Notes: generated by a model from the letters alone, not told the origin. Positions 23,261 through 32,935 are shown, numbered from the stretch's first letter. The stretch is 44,827 bases of DNA from an uncultured Mucilaginibacter sp. (GCA_903887275.1 CAISPD010000018.1:1-44827); one strand, 5' to 3'. Translations and numbers: made by a program.

Positions 23261-25192
23261 ATGAGACCATACAACTTTTCAAAATATTTCTTTGTTGCAT
23301 TTTTATTACTGGCAGGAACCAAACAGGCATTTGCACAGGCCGAATTGATGCCTTACGGAAACCTAAACGGCATCCGGATAAAGGGTCAGCTTATGCCCTT
23401 TGGTACCCGGATTGCTGTAGTGGGACCCGATTGGAAAAAAGTTAGTTTCACTGCAAAAGAAAAACAAAAACCAAAATTTGAAAGACATAGCGATGAAGAG
23501 ATCGTTAATACCGATATCGATTCCCTGCATTTTACAGAAACGGTAAAAGATATTGGCAGGGGTAGTATCAGGCTTACGATAACGGTATCTTCTCATCAGG
23601 ATACACCCCTCGATGGTATTTATTTAGCCGTTGGATTACCTAAGCTGGTATTTAACAATAGTAAGTTCAGCAGCGACGAAGGCCCGGAGCAAGTTGTCAC
23701 AAACCTCAGTTTAGAAAATGAATATCGGCTCAAGGCATCACTCCTAAGTTTTATAGTACCCAAACAAAGTTTTTCCATCAGATCTGATTCTGCAACCGAA
23801 ATACTTTTTAAACCCGAACGGGAGAACATCCGTCTCTATTTACCTGTGCATTCCGGCAGTGTGGTTAACGGGCAAGTTTACAGTCGCACCTTTGACATCA
23901 GCGTTAATGGCGAGATCGATCAAACACCTGCCGAATTGAAGCTTGACACCAGCAGATCCGGAAATAAATTTGCCGGGTTTGGAGGAAACTTCCGCTTGCA
24001 GAATCCACAGGCCGACCCCGAAGTGATAGACTATTGCCTGAAAAATATGCGGGTTGCCTGGGGCAGGGTGGAAATGCCATGGAGCGCCTGGCAACCAGAT
24101 ACTACGGCAGACCCAACAGTTTTAGATACCGCACAATTAAATCCTCATGTGCGTAATGCTATGTTGATGGCCCGCCGCCTGGCCGACAAAAATATTCCTG
24201 TGATCCTCACCGCCTGGTTCCCTCCCGAATGGGCCGTAGTTGGTAAATTAAATTTCGGGCCTACAGCACAGGGAATATGGGGAAATCCACTTAGCAGGGC
24301 TGCGCTCCCCCGTATTTACAGATCAATAACCGATTACATCTTATACCTTAAATCACACTATAACGTTGATGTCACTTATTTTTCGTTCAATGAATCGGAC
24401 CTGGGCATTAACATCAGGCAAACCGGCGAAGAACATGATGACCTGATCAAGGGACTTGGTGCCTGGTTTCAATTGAAGGGCCTTAAAACCAAATTATTGC
24501 TGGGCGACAATTCTGATGCTAATACCTATGCATTTATTTACCCGGCAATGAATGACCCACAGGCAAAACCTTATATGGGTGCTGTTTCCTTCCATTCATG
24601 GCGGGGCTGGGGCACCGAAACTTTGAAAAAATGGGCCGACGCATCAAAACAAACAGACTTACCACTGATCGTCGGTGAAGGCAGTATTGATGCCGCCGCC
24701 TGGGAATACCCGGCCTATTTTCAGGAACAATCCTACGCACTGGAGGAGATCAACCTCTATACCCGGCTGCTTGCCATCTGCCAGCCCTTATCTATTTTGC
24801 AATGGCAGCTAACAGCTGACTATTCACCCCTAAAGGGTGGCGGTATTTTCGGCGATAACGGCCCGCTTGAGCCCACCCAGCGTTTTTGGAACCTGAAACA
24901 ACTGGCTTCCACTCCAAAAGATCTGTATGCCATGCCGATAAGTAATAATTGCAGTGATTTTTCCTGTGCCGCCCTGGGCGACAATAAATTGCGGCAATAC
25001 GCTGTACACCTGGTCAATAACGGGCCGGAACGTTTGGTACAATTAACCGGGATACCCGAATCGGTTAAAAAACTGGATGTCTATATCACCAACTACCGCT
25101 CGGACATGAAGCATAAAACCCTGGTGGTTAAAAATGGCCAATGTGATTTCAATGCCGATCAGCGCTCGTTCATCAGCCTGTTCAGTCGATAA
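23261..25192 (+). CDS. Secreted GH30-like (clan GH-A) glycoside hydrolase
   Basis: A 643-residue protein with signal peptide ending at ALFAFAQ-like AFAQ. An N-terminal beta-rich module (about 30-230) precedes a TIM barrel (about 235-560). The pair of catalytic glutamates of clan GH-A appears as E378 in SFNESDLG and E473 in VGEGSID. A beta-sandwich-like end closes the protein. GAGFGGNF at about 238 matches the start of GH30-type barrels. Substrate unknown; xylan, glucan or galactan are possible. It is a single gene between signalling genes. Confidence 0.75.
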   Translation: MRPYNFSKYFFVAFLLLAGTKQAFAQAELMPYGNLNGIRIKGQLMPFGTRIAVVGPDWKKVSFTAKEKQKPKFERHSDEEIVNTDIDSLHFTETVKDIGRGSIRLTITVSSHQDTPLDGIYLAVGLPKLVFNNSKFSSDEGPEQVVTNLSLENEYRLKASLLSFIVPKQSFSIRSDSATEILFKPERENIRLYLPVHSGSVVNGQVYSRTFDISVNGEIDQTPAELKLDTSRSGNKFAGFGGNFRLQNPQADPEVIDYCLKNMRVAWGRVEMPWSAWQPDTTADPTVLDTAQLNPHVRNAMLMARRLADKNIPVILTAWFPPEWAVVGKLNFGPTAQGIWGNPLSRAALPRIYRSITDYILYLKSHYNVDVTYFSFNESDLGINIRQTGEEHDDLIKGLGAWFQLKGLKTKLLLGDNSDANTYAFIYPAMNDPQAKPYMGAVSFHSWRGWGTETLKKWADASKQTDLPLIVGEGSIDAAAWEYPAYFQEQSYALEEINLYTRLLAICQPLSILQWQLTADYSPLKGGGIFGDNGPLEPTQRFWNLKQLASTPKDLYAMPISNNCSDFSCAALGDNKLRQYAVHLVNNGPERLVQLTGIPESVKKLDVYITNYRSDMKHKTLVVKNGQCDFNADQRSFISLFSR

Positions 25193-25303
25193 TTGCGGAA
25201 ATTACAGGCTTTAAATAGGTATTTCCACGCGAGCGATACCGTAATTGCCCTGCTGAATTAAATTTTCAACGTTCTTAGATTTAGTTCAATAATACCAGAC
25301 AGG

Positions 25304-25735
25304 ATGAACAAGCTTACGTATATCGACAACAATCAGCTCGATCATTTTATTTTAAGAAAAATTTTATCGCGTTATGGCATTCCAATCGAAGTAAAGTGTG
25401 CCGACTCATGCAAAGAGGTGTTGAGCCAAATGATGAATGACAGTACCGAAAAAGAAAATATGCCCGATATTATTTTCCTCGATATCTATTCGGCGGAGTT
25501 TGATGCCTGGGAGTTTTTGGATAAGCTGCAATTATTGTATCCGGCTTTTGCCAAACCGGTTGAGATCTATATCCTTTCAGCATTGCGTTTCCAAACCGAT
25601 CTCGACCGCCTGAAACAATACGACCTGGTGAAAGCTTTTATCATGAAACCCATCACCAAAGAAGTGCTGCAACAATTACTAAAGCAGCGCGAATTACCCG
25701 AAAGTCGTTTTACTATGATAGAAGCCCTCAATTGA
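25304..25735 (+). CDS. Stand-alone response-regulator receiver protein
   Basis: A 143-residue receiver domain without output domain. Phospho-acceptor Asp in IIFLDIYS (about residue 62), Ser in ILSAL and Lys in MKPITK are in place, with only one acid (IDNN) at the start. It could be a CheY-like shuttle or phosphate sink. A kinase is not adjacent; the GAF-PAS protein and the receiver-phosphatase are within 8 kb. Confidence 0.85.
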   Translation: MNKLTYIDNNQLDHFILRKILSRYGIPIEVKCADSCKEVLSQMMNDSTEKENMPDIIFLDIYSAEFDAWEFLDKLQLLYPAFAKPVEIYILSALRFQTDLDRLKQYDLVKAFIMKPITKEVLQQLLKQRELPESRFTMIEALN

Positions 25736-25738
25736 TCT

Positions 25739-25783
25739 TTCTCAGTGCATTCCATGCGCCCTCTCTCTGACCACAGAGGTTTA
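25739..25783. repeat. Partial copy of the CCACAGAG intergenic repeat
   Basis: TCTCAGTG near 25742 and CCACAGAGG at 25769 recall the arms of the repeat at 30787-30872 (both have TCTCAGTG and CCACAGAG). It lies in the 63-bp gap between two convergent genes. Confidence 0.4.
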
Positions 25784-25798
25784 ACTCACCAATTATTC

Positions 25799-26710
25799 TC
25801 AATCCTTCTTCCCGGTTAAATTGATAACTACAATACTGGTATGCGGAATACCTAATGTGCTTCCGGGTGTAACCTGTACATAGCGGTCAACATATCCCGC
25901 GATGATAGCCCTTATTGTTTTTGGGTACGAGGCTGCAAACTCAGGATAAACGGGTATCTGCGATTTGCGAAACAATATTTTCCCCTTATCATCAACATAG
26001 GCAGAGAATATGTAAGCGAAGTCTTCGTAAGCGTGATGGATCGTGATATTATACTCCGGGTATAAGTAATCTTCTGCCGGGTCCATATCCGATAGCGGAT
26101 CCTCTGTTTTTATAACACGTTCGGCAACGACATAAGGGCTGTTACTTTTGATCGATACCGGCTGCCTTGCAGAAAAACCACTATCCAGTACGCTATTGGC
26201 CAACTTTGAGCGCTGGCGAATAAACGCTGTATCTTTTGCTCCAGGAAGCCCAAGCTTTTTGATTGCCTCCTGGCTTTTAGTCTTCAGGTACGCATCCGAA
26301 TAAAAGGTCATAAATACTTTAGAACCTTCATCGTTCAGGATTATCTCGCGTTTATCATTTACCCGAAGCGATTGAAATATCAGGCTATCGGCCGATATTT
26401 TACGCAGCACCAGCCAGGAATCGATCATGTTGAAGATCTGGTCATGGTCGTAATACACATGGAAACCATAATATTTTTGCTTTTTCGGACTGTATACTTG
26501 TACCGAATCGTTCGAAATAAAATGAAATTTCCAAACCGGGGCCAATTGGTAACCCTGTTTATCAAAAACCAACCCATCATTGAAAACCCTGCGCACCTCG
26601 TTAAAATGGATATCCTTCACATCATCGAAAGGAAGTCCAGGCTTTTTGTGTCTGCAAGCGCTGGCTGAAAGTAAAATAATGCCGAAAAATAGCAGGCAGG
26701 TATGTTTCAT
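25799..26710 (-). CDS. Lipoprotein of unknown function
   Basis: A 303-residue lipoprotein with signal peptide and lipobox LSASAC. The body is mixed alpha/beta with a GFHVYYDHDQIFNMIDSWLVLRK helix and many charged residues. No family recognised. It is divergent from the GATase-like gene with a 67-bp gap and stands alone on its strand. Confidence 0.7.
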   Translation of the reverse strand: MKHTCLLFFGIILLSASACRHKKPGLPFDDVKDIHFNEVRRVFNDGLVFDKQGYQLAPVWKFHFISNDSVQVYSPKKQKYYGFHVYYDHDQIFNMIDSWLVLRKISADSLIFQSLRVNDKREIILNDEGSKVFMTFYSDAYLKTKSQEAIKKLGLPGAKDTAFIRQRSKLANSVLDSGFSARQPVSIKSNSPYVVAERVIKTEDPLSDMDPAEDYLYPEYNITIHHAYEDFAYIFSAYVDDKGKILFRKSQIPVYPEFAASYPKTIRAIIAGYVDRYVQVTPGSTLGIPHTSIVVINLTGKKD

Positions 26711-26777
26711 AGAAATATCGGCTCAAAATAGGCAAAAAAGCACAATTTTTGATACATTGACCTGCACAAGCCAAGCC

Positions 26778-27554
26778 ATGAAAAGATCATATCTGTTGTT
26801 ACTTATAGCGCTATCAGCGTCGTCAACGTTTGCACAAACCCGTGTTGTACTAGATTCCTGGTTCAATAACGAGCATATAAAAGATGCTACCGGAAAACTG
26901 GTATCCTATCATTACAAATGGGAAGAAACTGACAACGGAGGATTTTCGGCTTTTGGGGAAGCTTTTAAACGCAATGGCGGGCTTTTGAATACCTTGTACG
27001 ACAGGCCAACTGCTGAGAAGCTGGCCAATGCGGATATTTATATTATTGTTGATCCGGATACCAAAAAAGAAACACCAGATCCGAAATATATCGAATCAAA
27101 GGATATCAAAGTGATCACAGAATGGGTGGAAAGAGGCGGGGTTTTACTACTAATGGCCAATGACAGCGCCAATGTGGAGTTGAAACACCTTAACGAACTG
27201 GCAGCCAGCTTTGGCATACATTTTAATAACGATCTGCTGAATCATGTTAGCGATGACAAACACTTCTTGCAGGGGACTTTTATCATCATCGATAATCCGG
27301 TGCTTCGTACCACCAGGAAAATATTCCTGAAAGACATTTGCTCGCTTACCCTGTCAGGACCAGCTTACTCTATCTTGAAAGATGGCGATAACGATATTAT
27401 TGCAGTGGCGCAATATGGCAAAGGCATGGTGATGGCAGTTGGCGACCCCTGGTTTTATAACGAATATACCAATGGGCGTTTACCAAAAGATTTCCAGAAC
27501 GACAAAGCTGCAGACGACGTAGCAAAATGGCTGATCGGCCAGGTAAAGAAATAA
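26778..27554 (+). CDS. Exported class I GATase-like protein (DUF4350-like)
   Basis: A 258-residue protein with a signal peptide (start at 26778, MKRSYLLLLIALSASSTFAQ; an in-frame ATG at 26580 lies inside the opposite gene and is rejected). The domain resembles the flavodoxin-like GATase1/DUF4350 module (ADIYIIVDPDTKKE, WVERGGVLLLMAND, YGKGMVMAVGDPWFYNEY) often fused to GH105 unsaturated rhamnogalacturonyl hydrolases. Here the hydrolase is missing. No catalytic Cys is obvious, so it is likely a carbohydrate-binding or structural partner. Confidence 0.72.
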   Translation: MKRSYLLLLIALSASSTFAQTRVVLDSWFNNEHIKDATGKLVSYHYKWEETDNGGFSAFGEAFKRNGGLLNTLYDRPTAEKLANADIYIIVDPDTKKETPDPKYIESKDIKVITEWVERGGVLLLMANDSANVELKHLNELAASFGIHFNNDLLNHVSDDKHFLQGTFIIIDNPVLRTTRKIFLKDICSLTLSGPAYSILKDGDNDIIAVAQYGKGMVMAVGDPWFYNEYTNGRLPKDFQNDKAADDVAKWLIGQVKK

Positions 27555-27569
27555 CGAATTAATGCAGTT

Positions 27570-28733
27570 TTATAGTAACAGGCTATCTACCCGGTGAGCA
27601 TGTACGATCTCGTCGCAAGGCGACCAGGAAAAGATCGTAAACCTCCCATCCTGGGAGGCTACCAGCGCCAGGGCATCGCGCTGATCAAAGATAAACTGTG
27701 CAGCAGCAAAGTGGCGTGTACCGCCATCCTGACCGGGTGGAATAATTTGTGCATCGCTATCAATTACGGGCTCGGTTACCATAATTTCTTTAACAGTCTC
27801 GCTTCCATGGGGCCGGGTAATTTTTGCACCAAATGCCAATAGTTCACTTCGGTCGTTAATAATGGTAGCGCCGTCAACTGCAGTTAAGCCTGCAACATGG
27901 TCTATCTGATCATCAAGTTCTTCCCGCCAAAGGGCCATATCGGCACGCATAGGATATTCCCTGATCAGATTTGCAAGTCCATCATAAGGCGGGTCGACCG
28001 CATATGAAATAGGATCAATAATTGATTGCTGCCAATCGTTATTGCCGGAAGGCACGATCAGCAAAATACCACCATGACCATGCGCACGCATAGATACCGC
28101 CAATTGCATGTGCAAATTCACCGGCAGGTTTTTGGAATTCTTGGTCGTAAAGCCCAATAAGGACTCAAGTAAGGCCGGACAATCAGGAAGATTGATGCTT
28201 TCCGGATCTACCACTTTAATGTCGTCACCTTTTAATACGGCTACATTCACATACTTACCAAAATCATCCGTGCGTTTATGTTTAACAACCAGTAATCCCG
28301 GTTCAACAACTTCCAGTACAAAGCAAAAACTTGGTATTGGATGCGTAGTACCCCAGATATAACATTCACCGTCCTCCTCCCACACACCCAGGTGGATACC
28401 CGAGCGTTCTACCGCAGGTGCCAGTTTAGTTAGTATATCTGCTGTTAACCTCAATCGCCGTTCAAATATCAGAGGCAAGGCCGACTGGTTTGGCTGCAAG
28501 AAGGCTAAAGATATTTTAGGCGACCTTCCTTCTTCCTTACGTAAACTTGCCCAAAATGCAACGTCAATAATTGAAGCAATTATTTCTTTAGCGGGTTTAG
28601 AAGCAAGCTTTGTTAGCCCCTGTAAAGCTGCGGCATTCAATTGATTGGCAAAATGCTTTTCAATTGCTGCCGAAACTACACGGGCACCTTTGTATGTAGG
28701 TTCAATTGGTATGGCTCTTACTTCCTTATTCAT
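27570..28733 (-). CDS. DisA_N-like (diadenylate cyclase fold) protein
   Basis: A 387-residue cytosolic protein. The C-terminal part carries the two signatures of the DisA_N/DAC fold: DGA at 287-289 (LTAVDGATIIND) and GTRH at 338-341 (GGTRHFAAAQF), the latter with Phe where bacterial DACs have a second Arg (RHR). An N-terminal module (about 1-260), with a GHGGILLIVPSGN stretch at 218-231, precedes it and may sense a ligand. If active it would make c-di-AMP or a related dinucleotide. No cdaA-like membrane helices are present. Activity is inferred. Confidence 0.7.
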   Translation of the reverse strand: MNKEVRAIPIEPTYKGARVVSAAIEKHFANQLNAAALQGLTKLASKPAKEIIASIIDVAFWASLRKEEGRSPKISLAFLQPNQSALPLIFERRLRLTADILTKLAPAVERSGIHLGVWEEDGECYIWGTTHPIPSFCFVLEVVEPGLLVVKHKRTDDFGKYVNVAVLKGDDIKVVDPESINLPDCPALLESLLGFTTKNSKNLPVNLHMQLAVSMRAHGHGGILLIVPSGNNDWQQSIIDPISYAVDPPYDGLANLIREYPMRADMALWREELDDQIDHVAGLTAVDGATIINDRSELLAFGAKITRPHGSETVKEIMVTEPVIDSDAQIIPPGQDGGTRHFAAAQFIFDQRDALALVASQDGRFTIFSWSPCDEIVHAHRVDSLLL

Positions 28734-28833
28734 GAATCGAAATTACCTCAAATCCCGCATGCAGAATCATGCCTGGCTAAATATTACGTTAACATGAATC
28801 AGGGAGCTATTCGAAATCAGTGAGCGCAAATTG

Positions 28834-29106
28834 CTACTCAGCTGTTGTCGGGTCAATAATTGTGACTACTTCGCTCACGGAATTTGCAGGAAAACCACCC
28901 TGACTGGCATGTTCACGAACCAATTCTTCGTTAGGAGCAATGTATACACAGTAGATCTTATCACCGGTAACATAGCTTTGTACCCATTGGATCTCGGGGC
29001 CAAGATTTCGTAATACGCCACATGAAGTTTGCGATATACCTTTCAATTGTTCGGCAGTTAAGTTGCCGGCTCCGGGAATTTCCCTTTCAATTACATACTT
29101 GGGCAT
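28834..29106 (-). CDS. DUF4242 (SCO4226-like) protein
   Basis: A 90-residue protein starting MPKYVIEREIPGAGNLT. The ferredoxin-like pattern (VQSYVTGDKIYCVYIAPNEELVREHA) fits DUF4242, whose Streptomyces member binds nickel. Cytosolic. It lies 100 bp upstream of the DisA_N-like gene on the same strand, so co-transcription is possible. Confidence 0.82.
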   Translation of the reverse strand: MPKYVIEREIPGAGNLTAEQLKGISQTSCGVLRNLGPEIQWVQSYVTGDKIYCVYIAPNEELVREHASQGGFPANSVSEVVTIIDPTTAE

Positions 29107-29174
29107 AATATTTAATTTGATTTTTGGTGTAGAACTCTAGGGTCAATAAATTTAAATATTAATCCTCAAATGAG

Positions 29175-29182
29175 CAAAGATA
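29175..29182 (-). promoter_or_regulatory. -7 box candidate for DUF4242
   Basis: TATCTTTG on the minus strand matches TAnnTTTG, about 69 bp upstream of the DUF4242 start. It lies 8 bp from a matching box on the opposite strand. Confidence 0.45.
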
Positions 29183-29190
29183 TGTGAGTT

Positions 29191-29198
29191 TAGCTTTG
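29191..29198 (+). promoter_or_regulatory. -7 box candidate for the GH51 gene
   Basis: TAGCTTTG matches TAnnTTTG and lies 33 bp before the arabinofuranosidase ATG. A TTTG at -33 is not clear. Confidence 0.4.
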
Positions 29199-29231
29199 AA
29201 AAACTAAAATTGTATTTTATACATTTAACAT

Positions 29232-30773
29232 ATGAAAACTAAACTTCTTTTATTTCTGGCTATTGTGTTTCATAGTTTAAACACATTTGCACAAAATACT
29301 GCTACAGCCGAGATCAGCAGCGACTCGAAATTGACCATAAGTCGTTTTATTTACGGTCAGTTTGCCGAACACCTGGGGCGCGGTATTTATGGCGGCTTTT
29401 GGGTAGACCCAACATTGCCAGTTGAAAAACAGGACCGCATAAGACTGGATGTAGTTAACGCGCTGAAGAAAATAAAGATACCCGACCTGCGCTGGCCCGG
29501 TGGCTGTTTTGCCGACGAATACCACTGGCGCGACGGTATAGGTCCGCGCGAACAGCGCCCCAAAATGGTAAATACCAACTGGGGTAATGTGACCGACGAT
29601 AACAGCTTTGGCACCCATGAGTTTTTGAAGCTTTGCGAGCTGATAGGCTGCGAACCCTATATAGCAGGTAACGTAGGCAGCGGTACTGTAGAGGAAATGG
29701 CAAAATGGGTGGAATACCTGAACCTTGACGGCGAAAGCACCATGGCGCAATTACGCGCTCAAAATGGTCACCCTAAACCTTATAAAGTTACTTTTTGGGG
29801 TGTTGGCAACGAAAGCTGGGGCTGTGGCGGCGATATGACGCCGGAGTTTTATGCCGATCAATACAAGCGTTATGCTGTATACGCACGTAATTACCCTGGT
29901 GCCCGGCTGAAAAAAATTGCCAGCGGACCAAACGGCGACGACTATAACTGGACAGAGGTGCTGATGAAGAATGCTGGCTGGGATATGTGGGGGCTTTCGC
30001 TTCACTACTATACTGTACCTACCGGTAACTGGGGCCATAAAGGTTCTGCGACCAGTTTTGATGAGCAGGAATATTTTAATACCATGGTAAGCACACTTAA
30101 AATGGAGGAACTGGTGACCAAACATTCGGCCATTATGGACAAGTATGATCCTGAAAAAAATGTAGCACTTGTTGTTGACGAATGGGGTATCTGGACCGAT
30201 GTTGAACCTGGCACTAACCCAGGCTTTCTTTATCAGCAGAACAGCCTTCGTGATGCATTACTGGCGGCAACTAACCTCAATATTTTTAATAACCATTGCG
30301 ACCGGGTGAAAATGGCCAACCTGGCGCAAACGATCAATGTGCTGCAGTCGCTCATCCTGACCGATAAAGAAAAAATGGTGCTGACACCTACCTACCATGT
30401 ATTCGACTTGTATAAAGTTCACCAGGATTCCAAATACCTACCCATTAAACTTAACTCACCCGATTACGATTTCAATGGTAAAAAAATACCGGCCATGAGT
30501 GTTACCGCTTCGCAGGATGCTTCGGGAAAGATCCATATTTCGCTGGTTAACCTGGATCCGCACAAGACCATCAATTTTTCAACGGTTTTGAATGGCTTGA
30601 CCTGGAACAAAATAAGCGGGCAAATTTTAACGTCCGCTAACCTGACCGATATCAACACTTTTCAACAGCCTGATAAATTGAGGCTGGCCAACTTCAGCGG
30701 AGCTAAAAAAGAGGGCGATAAACTGGTGGTGGCATTACCGGCAAAATCGGTTGTGACTTTGGAGCTTTATTGA
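29232..30773 (+). CDS. Secreted alpha-L-arabinofuranosidase (GH51)
   Basis: A 513-residue enzyme with signal peptide (ends TFAQ). The TIM barrel has acid/base E194 ([11 protein letters not shown]) and nucleophile E317 (VVDEWGIW), both fixed in GH51, and the [13 protein letters not shown] loop near residue 87-99. A C-terminal beta-sandwich (from about 390) completes the fold. It should release arabinose from arabinan or arabinoxylan in the periplasm or outside. The SLC5 symporter downstream may take up the product. Confidence 0.95.
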   Translation: MKTKLLLFLAIVFHSLNTFAQNTATAEISSDSKLTISRFIYGQFAEHLGRGIYGGFWVDPTLPVEKQDRIRLDVVNALKKIKIPDLRWPGGCFADEYHWRDGIGPREQRPKMVNTNWGNVTDDNSFGTHEFLKLCELIGCEPYIAGNVGSGTVEEMAKWVEYLNLDGESTMAQLRAQNGHPKPYKVTFWGVGNESWGCGGDMTPEFYADQYKRYAVYARNYPGARLKKIASGPNGDDYNWTEVLMKNAGWDMWGLSLHYYTVPTGNWGHKGSATSFDEQEYFNTMVSTLKMEELVTKHSAIMDKYDPEKNVALVVDEWGIWTDVEPGTNPGFLYQQNSLRDALLAATNLNIFNNHCDRVKMANLAQTINVLQSLILTDKEKMVLTPTYHVFDLYKVHQDSKYLPIKLNSPDYDFNGKKIPAMSVTASQDASGKIHISLVNLDPHKTINFSTVLNGLTWNKISGQILTSANLTDINTFQQPDKLRLANFSGAKKEGDKLVVALPAKSVVTLELY

Positions 30774-30786
30774 TTGGCGTGACTTA

Positions 30787-30872
30787 TTTTAACCACAGAG
30801 GGAGCAGAAGGTTTCGCAGAGAGAAAAGCCTATACGCCCTCCGTATTTTCTCAGTGTTTTCTGTGGTTAAAA
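30787..30872. repeat. Intergenic inverted repeat with AACCACAGA ends
   Basis: TTTTAACCACAGA (30787-30799) and TCTGTGGTTAAAA (30860-30872) are a perfect 13-bp inverted repeat with a 60-bp interior. The interior contains CGCAGAGAGAAAA and TTTTCTCAGTG, which extend the pairing loosely. It is the form of a small palindromic element scattered in Bacteroidota genomes. A partial copy is at 25739. Confidence 0.6.
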
Positions 30873-31054
30873 AATAGCCGCTGAATAAATTGCGCTCTTC
30901 TGTTTCAATTAATAAAATAGTTTATATTCGACTGCCGATGTATTGATAATATAAGAAAGATAATTTATAATTGTCAAACCAACACATATAAACCAGGATG
31001 ATGCAAGCCATGATGGGAATAGAGCAGCATCGCCAAACCAATTAAAGAACCAAC

Positions 31055-32767
31055 ATGAGCAAATTTCAAATCGTTGATTACGTCATATTCGTGATCTATT
31101 TTTTTATAGTAGCAGGTTACGGCTATTATATCTATCGCAAGAAAAAGAAAGCCGTTACTGATACACACGATTTCTTTTTAGCAGAGGGCTCCCTCACCTG
31201 GTGGGCCATTGGCGCGTCGCTGATCGCATCGAATATTTCTGCAGAACAGTTTATTGGGATGAGCGGAAATGGCTTCAGTATTGGTATAGCTGTTGCAGCT
31301 TATGAGTGGATCGCAGCCATTGCATTGATCATTGTTGCGGTATGGTTTATCCCGGTATACCTGAAGAATAAGATTTTTACCATGCCTCAGTTCCTCAAGA
31401 CGAGGTATAATGAAACGGTAGCGCTGATCATGGCCATATTTTGGCTGTTTTTATATGTATTCGTCAACCTAACCTCGATATTATTTTTAGGCTCACTTGC
31501 CATAAACAACCTGCTGGGTGGAACACCTTTATCATTTGAGATCATCCTGATCGCATTATCAGTTTTTGCTGTATTCATCACACTTGGTGGCATGAAAGTA
31601 ATCGGTTTTACTGACGTGATCCAGGTAAGCGTGCTTATAATCGGTGGCCTTGCCACAACTTATATTGCATTAACGGTAGTAAGTAAAGCTTTCGGTTTTG
31701 GTGAAAATGCATTGGAAGGATTTAATCAATTGGTAAAGAATGCTCCCGACCATTTTCATATGATATTTGCCAAACCGACAGCAGGTTCGTCGCAACATCA
31801 GGTAGATAATTATCTGACAATACCAGGTCTGCTTTCATATGTAGCCGGTATATGGATCATCAATTTAAACTATTGGGGTTGTAACCAATATATCACCCAA
31901 AGGGCATTAGGTGCTGATTTACAGACCGCACGCAAAGGGATTCTTTTTGCAGGCTTTTTAAAGCTTCTGATGCCTTTAATAGTGATGTTACCTGGTATTG
32001 CAGCCTATGTATTGCATCAAAAAGGAATGTTGCAGGCCGAAATGCTGGTGAACAGCAAGCATGGTGAAGTAGTTTCTGACAATGCCTACTCTGCAATTTT
32101 AGGATATTTGCCTAACGGCTTGATAGGCCTTTCGCTGGCCGCATTAACTGCTGCGATCGTGGCCTCGCTTGCTGGAAAAGCCAACAGTATCTCGACAATT
32201 TTTACACTTGACGTTTACAAAAAGTATATTAAAAAGGATGCCGATGAAGCCAATATGGTGCGGGTTGGTCGTATTACCATCATTGCCGCGTTAATTATTT
32301 CCATCGCATTTACCTGGAACGATACCCTTGGCATCGGCGGTACCGGCGGTTTTACCTTTATCCAAAAATATACCGGCTTTATTAGTCCGGGTGTATTCGC
32401 TATGTTCCTATTAGGCATGTTCTGGAAGCGAACCACAGGCAATGCTGCAGTTGTAGGTGTGATCACCGGCTTCCTGCTTTCAATTTTCTTTAACGAGCTC
32501 GCACCAAAATGGCTTGGACACGAGACATTTTTGTATACAGCCTATAAAAATGCCGATGGCGCATATGAAATACCATTCCATATTTGCATGGGCCTTGCAT
32601 TCTTCTTTACGATGGCTATAATGATCCTGATCAGTCTTTTCGGACCAAAGATCAATCCGAAAGCTTTTGTTTTGGATAAGACCATGTTCAAATTGCAGCC
32701 TGGCATCATAGCCATGATCGTTATTACCCTGATGATAATTTCGTTACTGTACGTCAGGTTCTGGTAA
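31055..32767 (+). CDS. SLC5-family sodium:solute (sugar) symporter
   Basis: A 570-residue inner-membrane protein with about 14 hydrophobic helices. The start (FQIVDYVIFVIYFFIVAGYGYYIYRKKK), the FFLAEGSLTWWAIGASLIASNISAEQFIGMSG stretch and the GYLPNGLIGLSLAALTAAIVASLAGKANS segment are typical of SGLT/SSS sugar transporters. It is 281 bp from the GH51 gene and the same direction, so the likely cargo is arabinose or another pentose, by inference. It ends before a terminator at 32792. Confidence 0.9.
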   Translation: MSKFQIVDYVIFVIYFFIVAGYGYYIYRKKKKAVTDTHDFFLAEGSLTWWAIGASLIASNISAEQFIGMSGNGFSIGIAVAAYEWIAAIALIIVAVWFIPVYLKNKIFTMPQFLKTRYNETVALIMAIFWLFLYVFVNLTSILFLGSLAINNLLGGTPLSFEIILIALSVFAVFITLGGMKVIGFTDVIQVSVLIIGGLATTYIALTVVSKAFGFGENALEGFNQLVKNAPDHFHMIFAKPTAGSSQHQVDNYLTIPGLLSYVAGIWIINLNYWGCNQYITQRALGADLQTARKGILFAGFLKLLMPLIVMLPGIAAYVLHQKGMLQAEMLVNSKHGEVVSDNAYSAILGYLPNGLIGLSLAALTAAIVASLAGKANSISTIFTLDVYKKYIKKDADEANMVRVGRITIIAALIISIAFTWNDTLGIGGTGGFTFIQKYTGFISPGVFAMFLLGMFWKRTTGNAAVVGVITGFLLSIFFNELAPKWLGHETFLYTAYKNADGAYEIPFHICMGLAFFFTMAIMILISLFGPKINPKAFVLDKTMFKLQPGIIAMIVITLMIISLLYVRFW

Positions 32768-32791
32768 GCAAACAATCAATCAATTCAATAG

Positions 32792-32822
32792 GCGTCGCGG
32801 AGTATTCCGGGGCGCTTTTTTT
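32792..32822 (+). terminator. Terminator of the symporter gene
   Basis: GCGTCGCGGA (32792-32801) pairs with TCCGGGGCGC (32806-32815) with one mismatch and one G-T pair around a 4-base loop, followed by TTTTTTT. It starts 24 bp after the stop codon. Confidence 0.75.
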
Positions 32823-32848
32823 ATTGGTAGGCGTGCATAAAGCAGTTT

Positions 32849-32899
32849 GGGCTAAAGCCCTTTGGGGTTTTGCAATAGCCCGTTGGCTGAAGCCAACGG
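32849..32899. repeat. Two short REP-like palindromes
   Basis: GGGCTAAAGCCC (32849-32860) and CCGTTGGCTGAAGCCAACGG (32880-32899) are perfect palindromic hairpins 19 bp apart, directly before the tandem repeats. Such pairs resemble REP/RAYT-associated palindromes. Confidence 0.6.
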
Positions 32900-32935
32900 C
32901 AATATTTAAATAGCATTAGTTAGATTAAATTTCGC

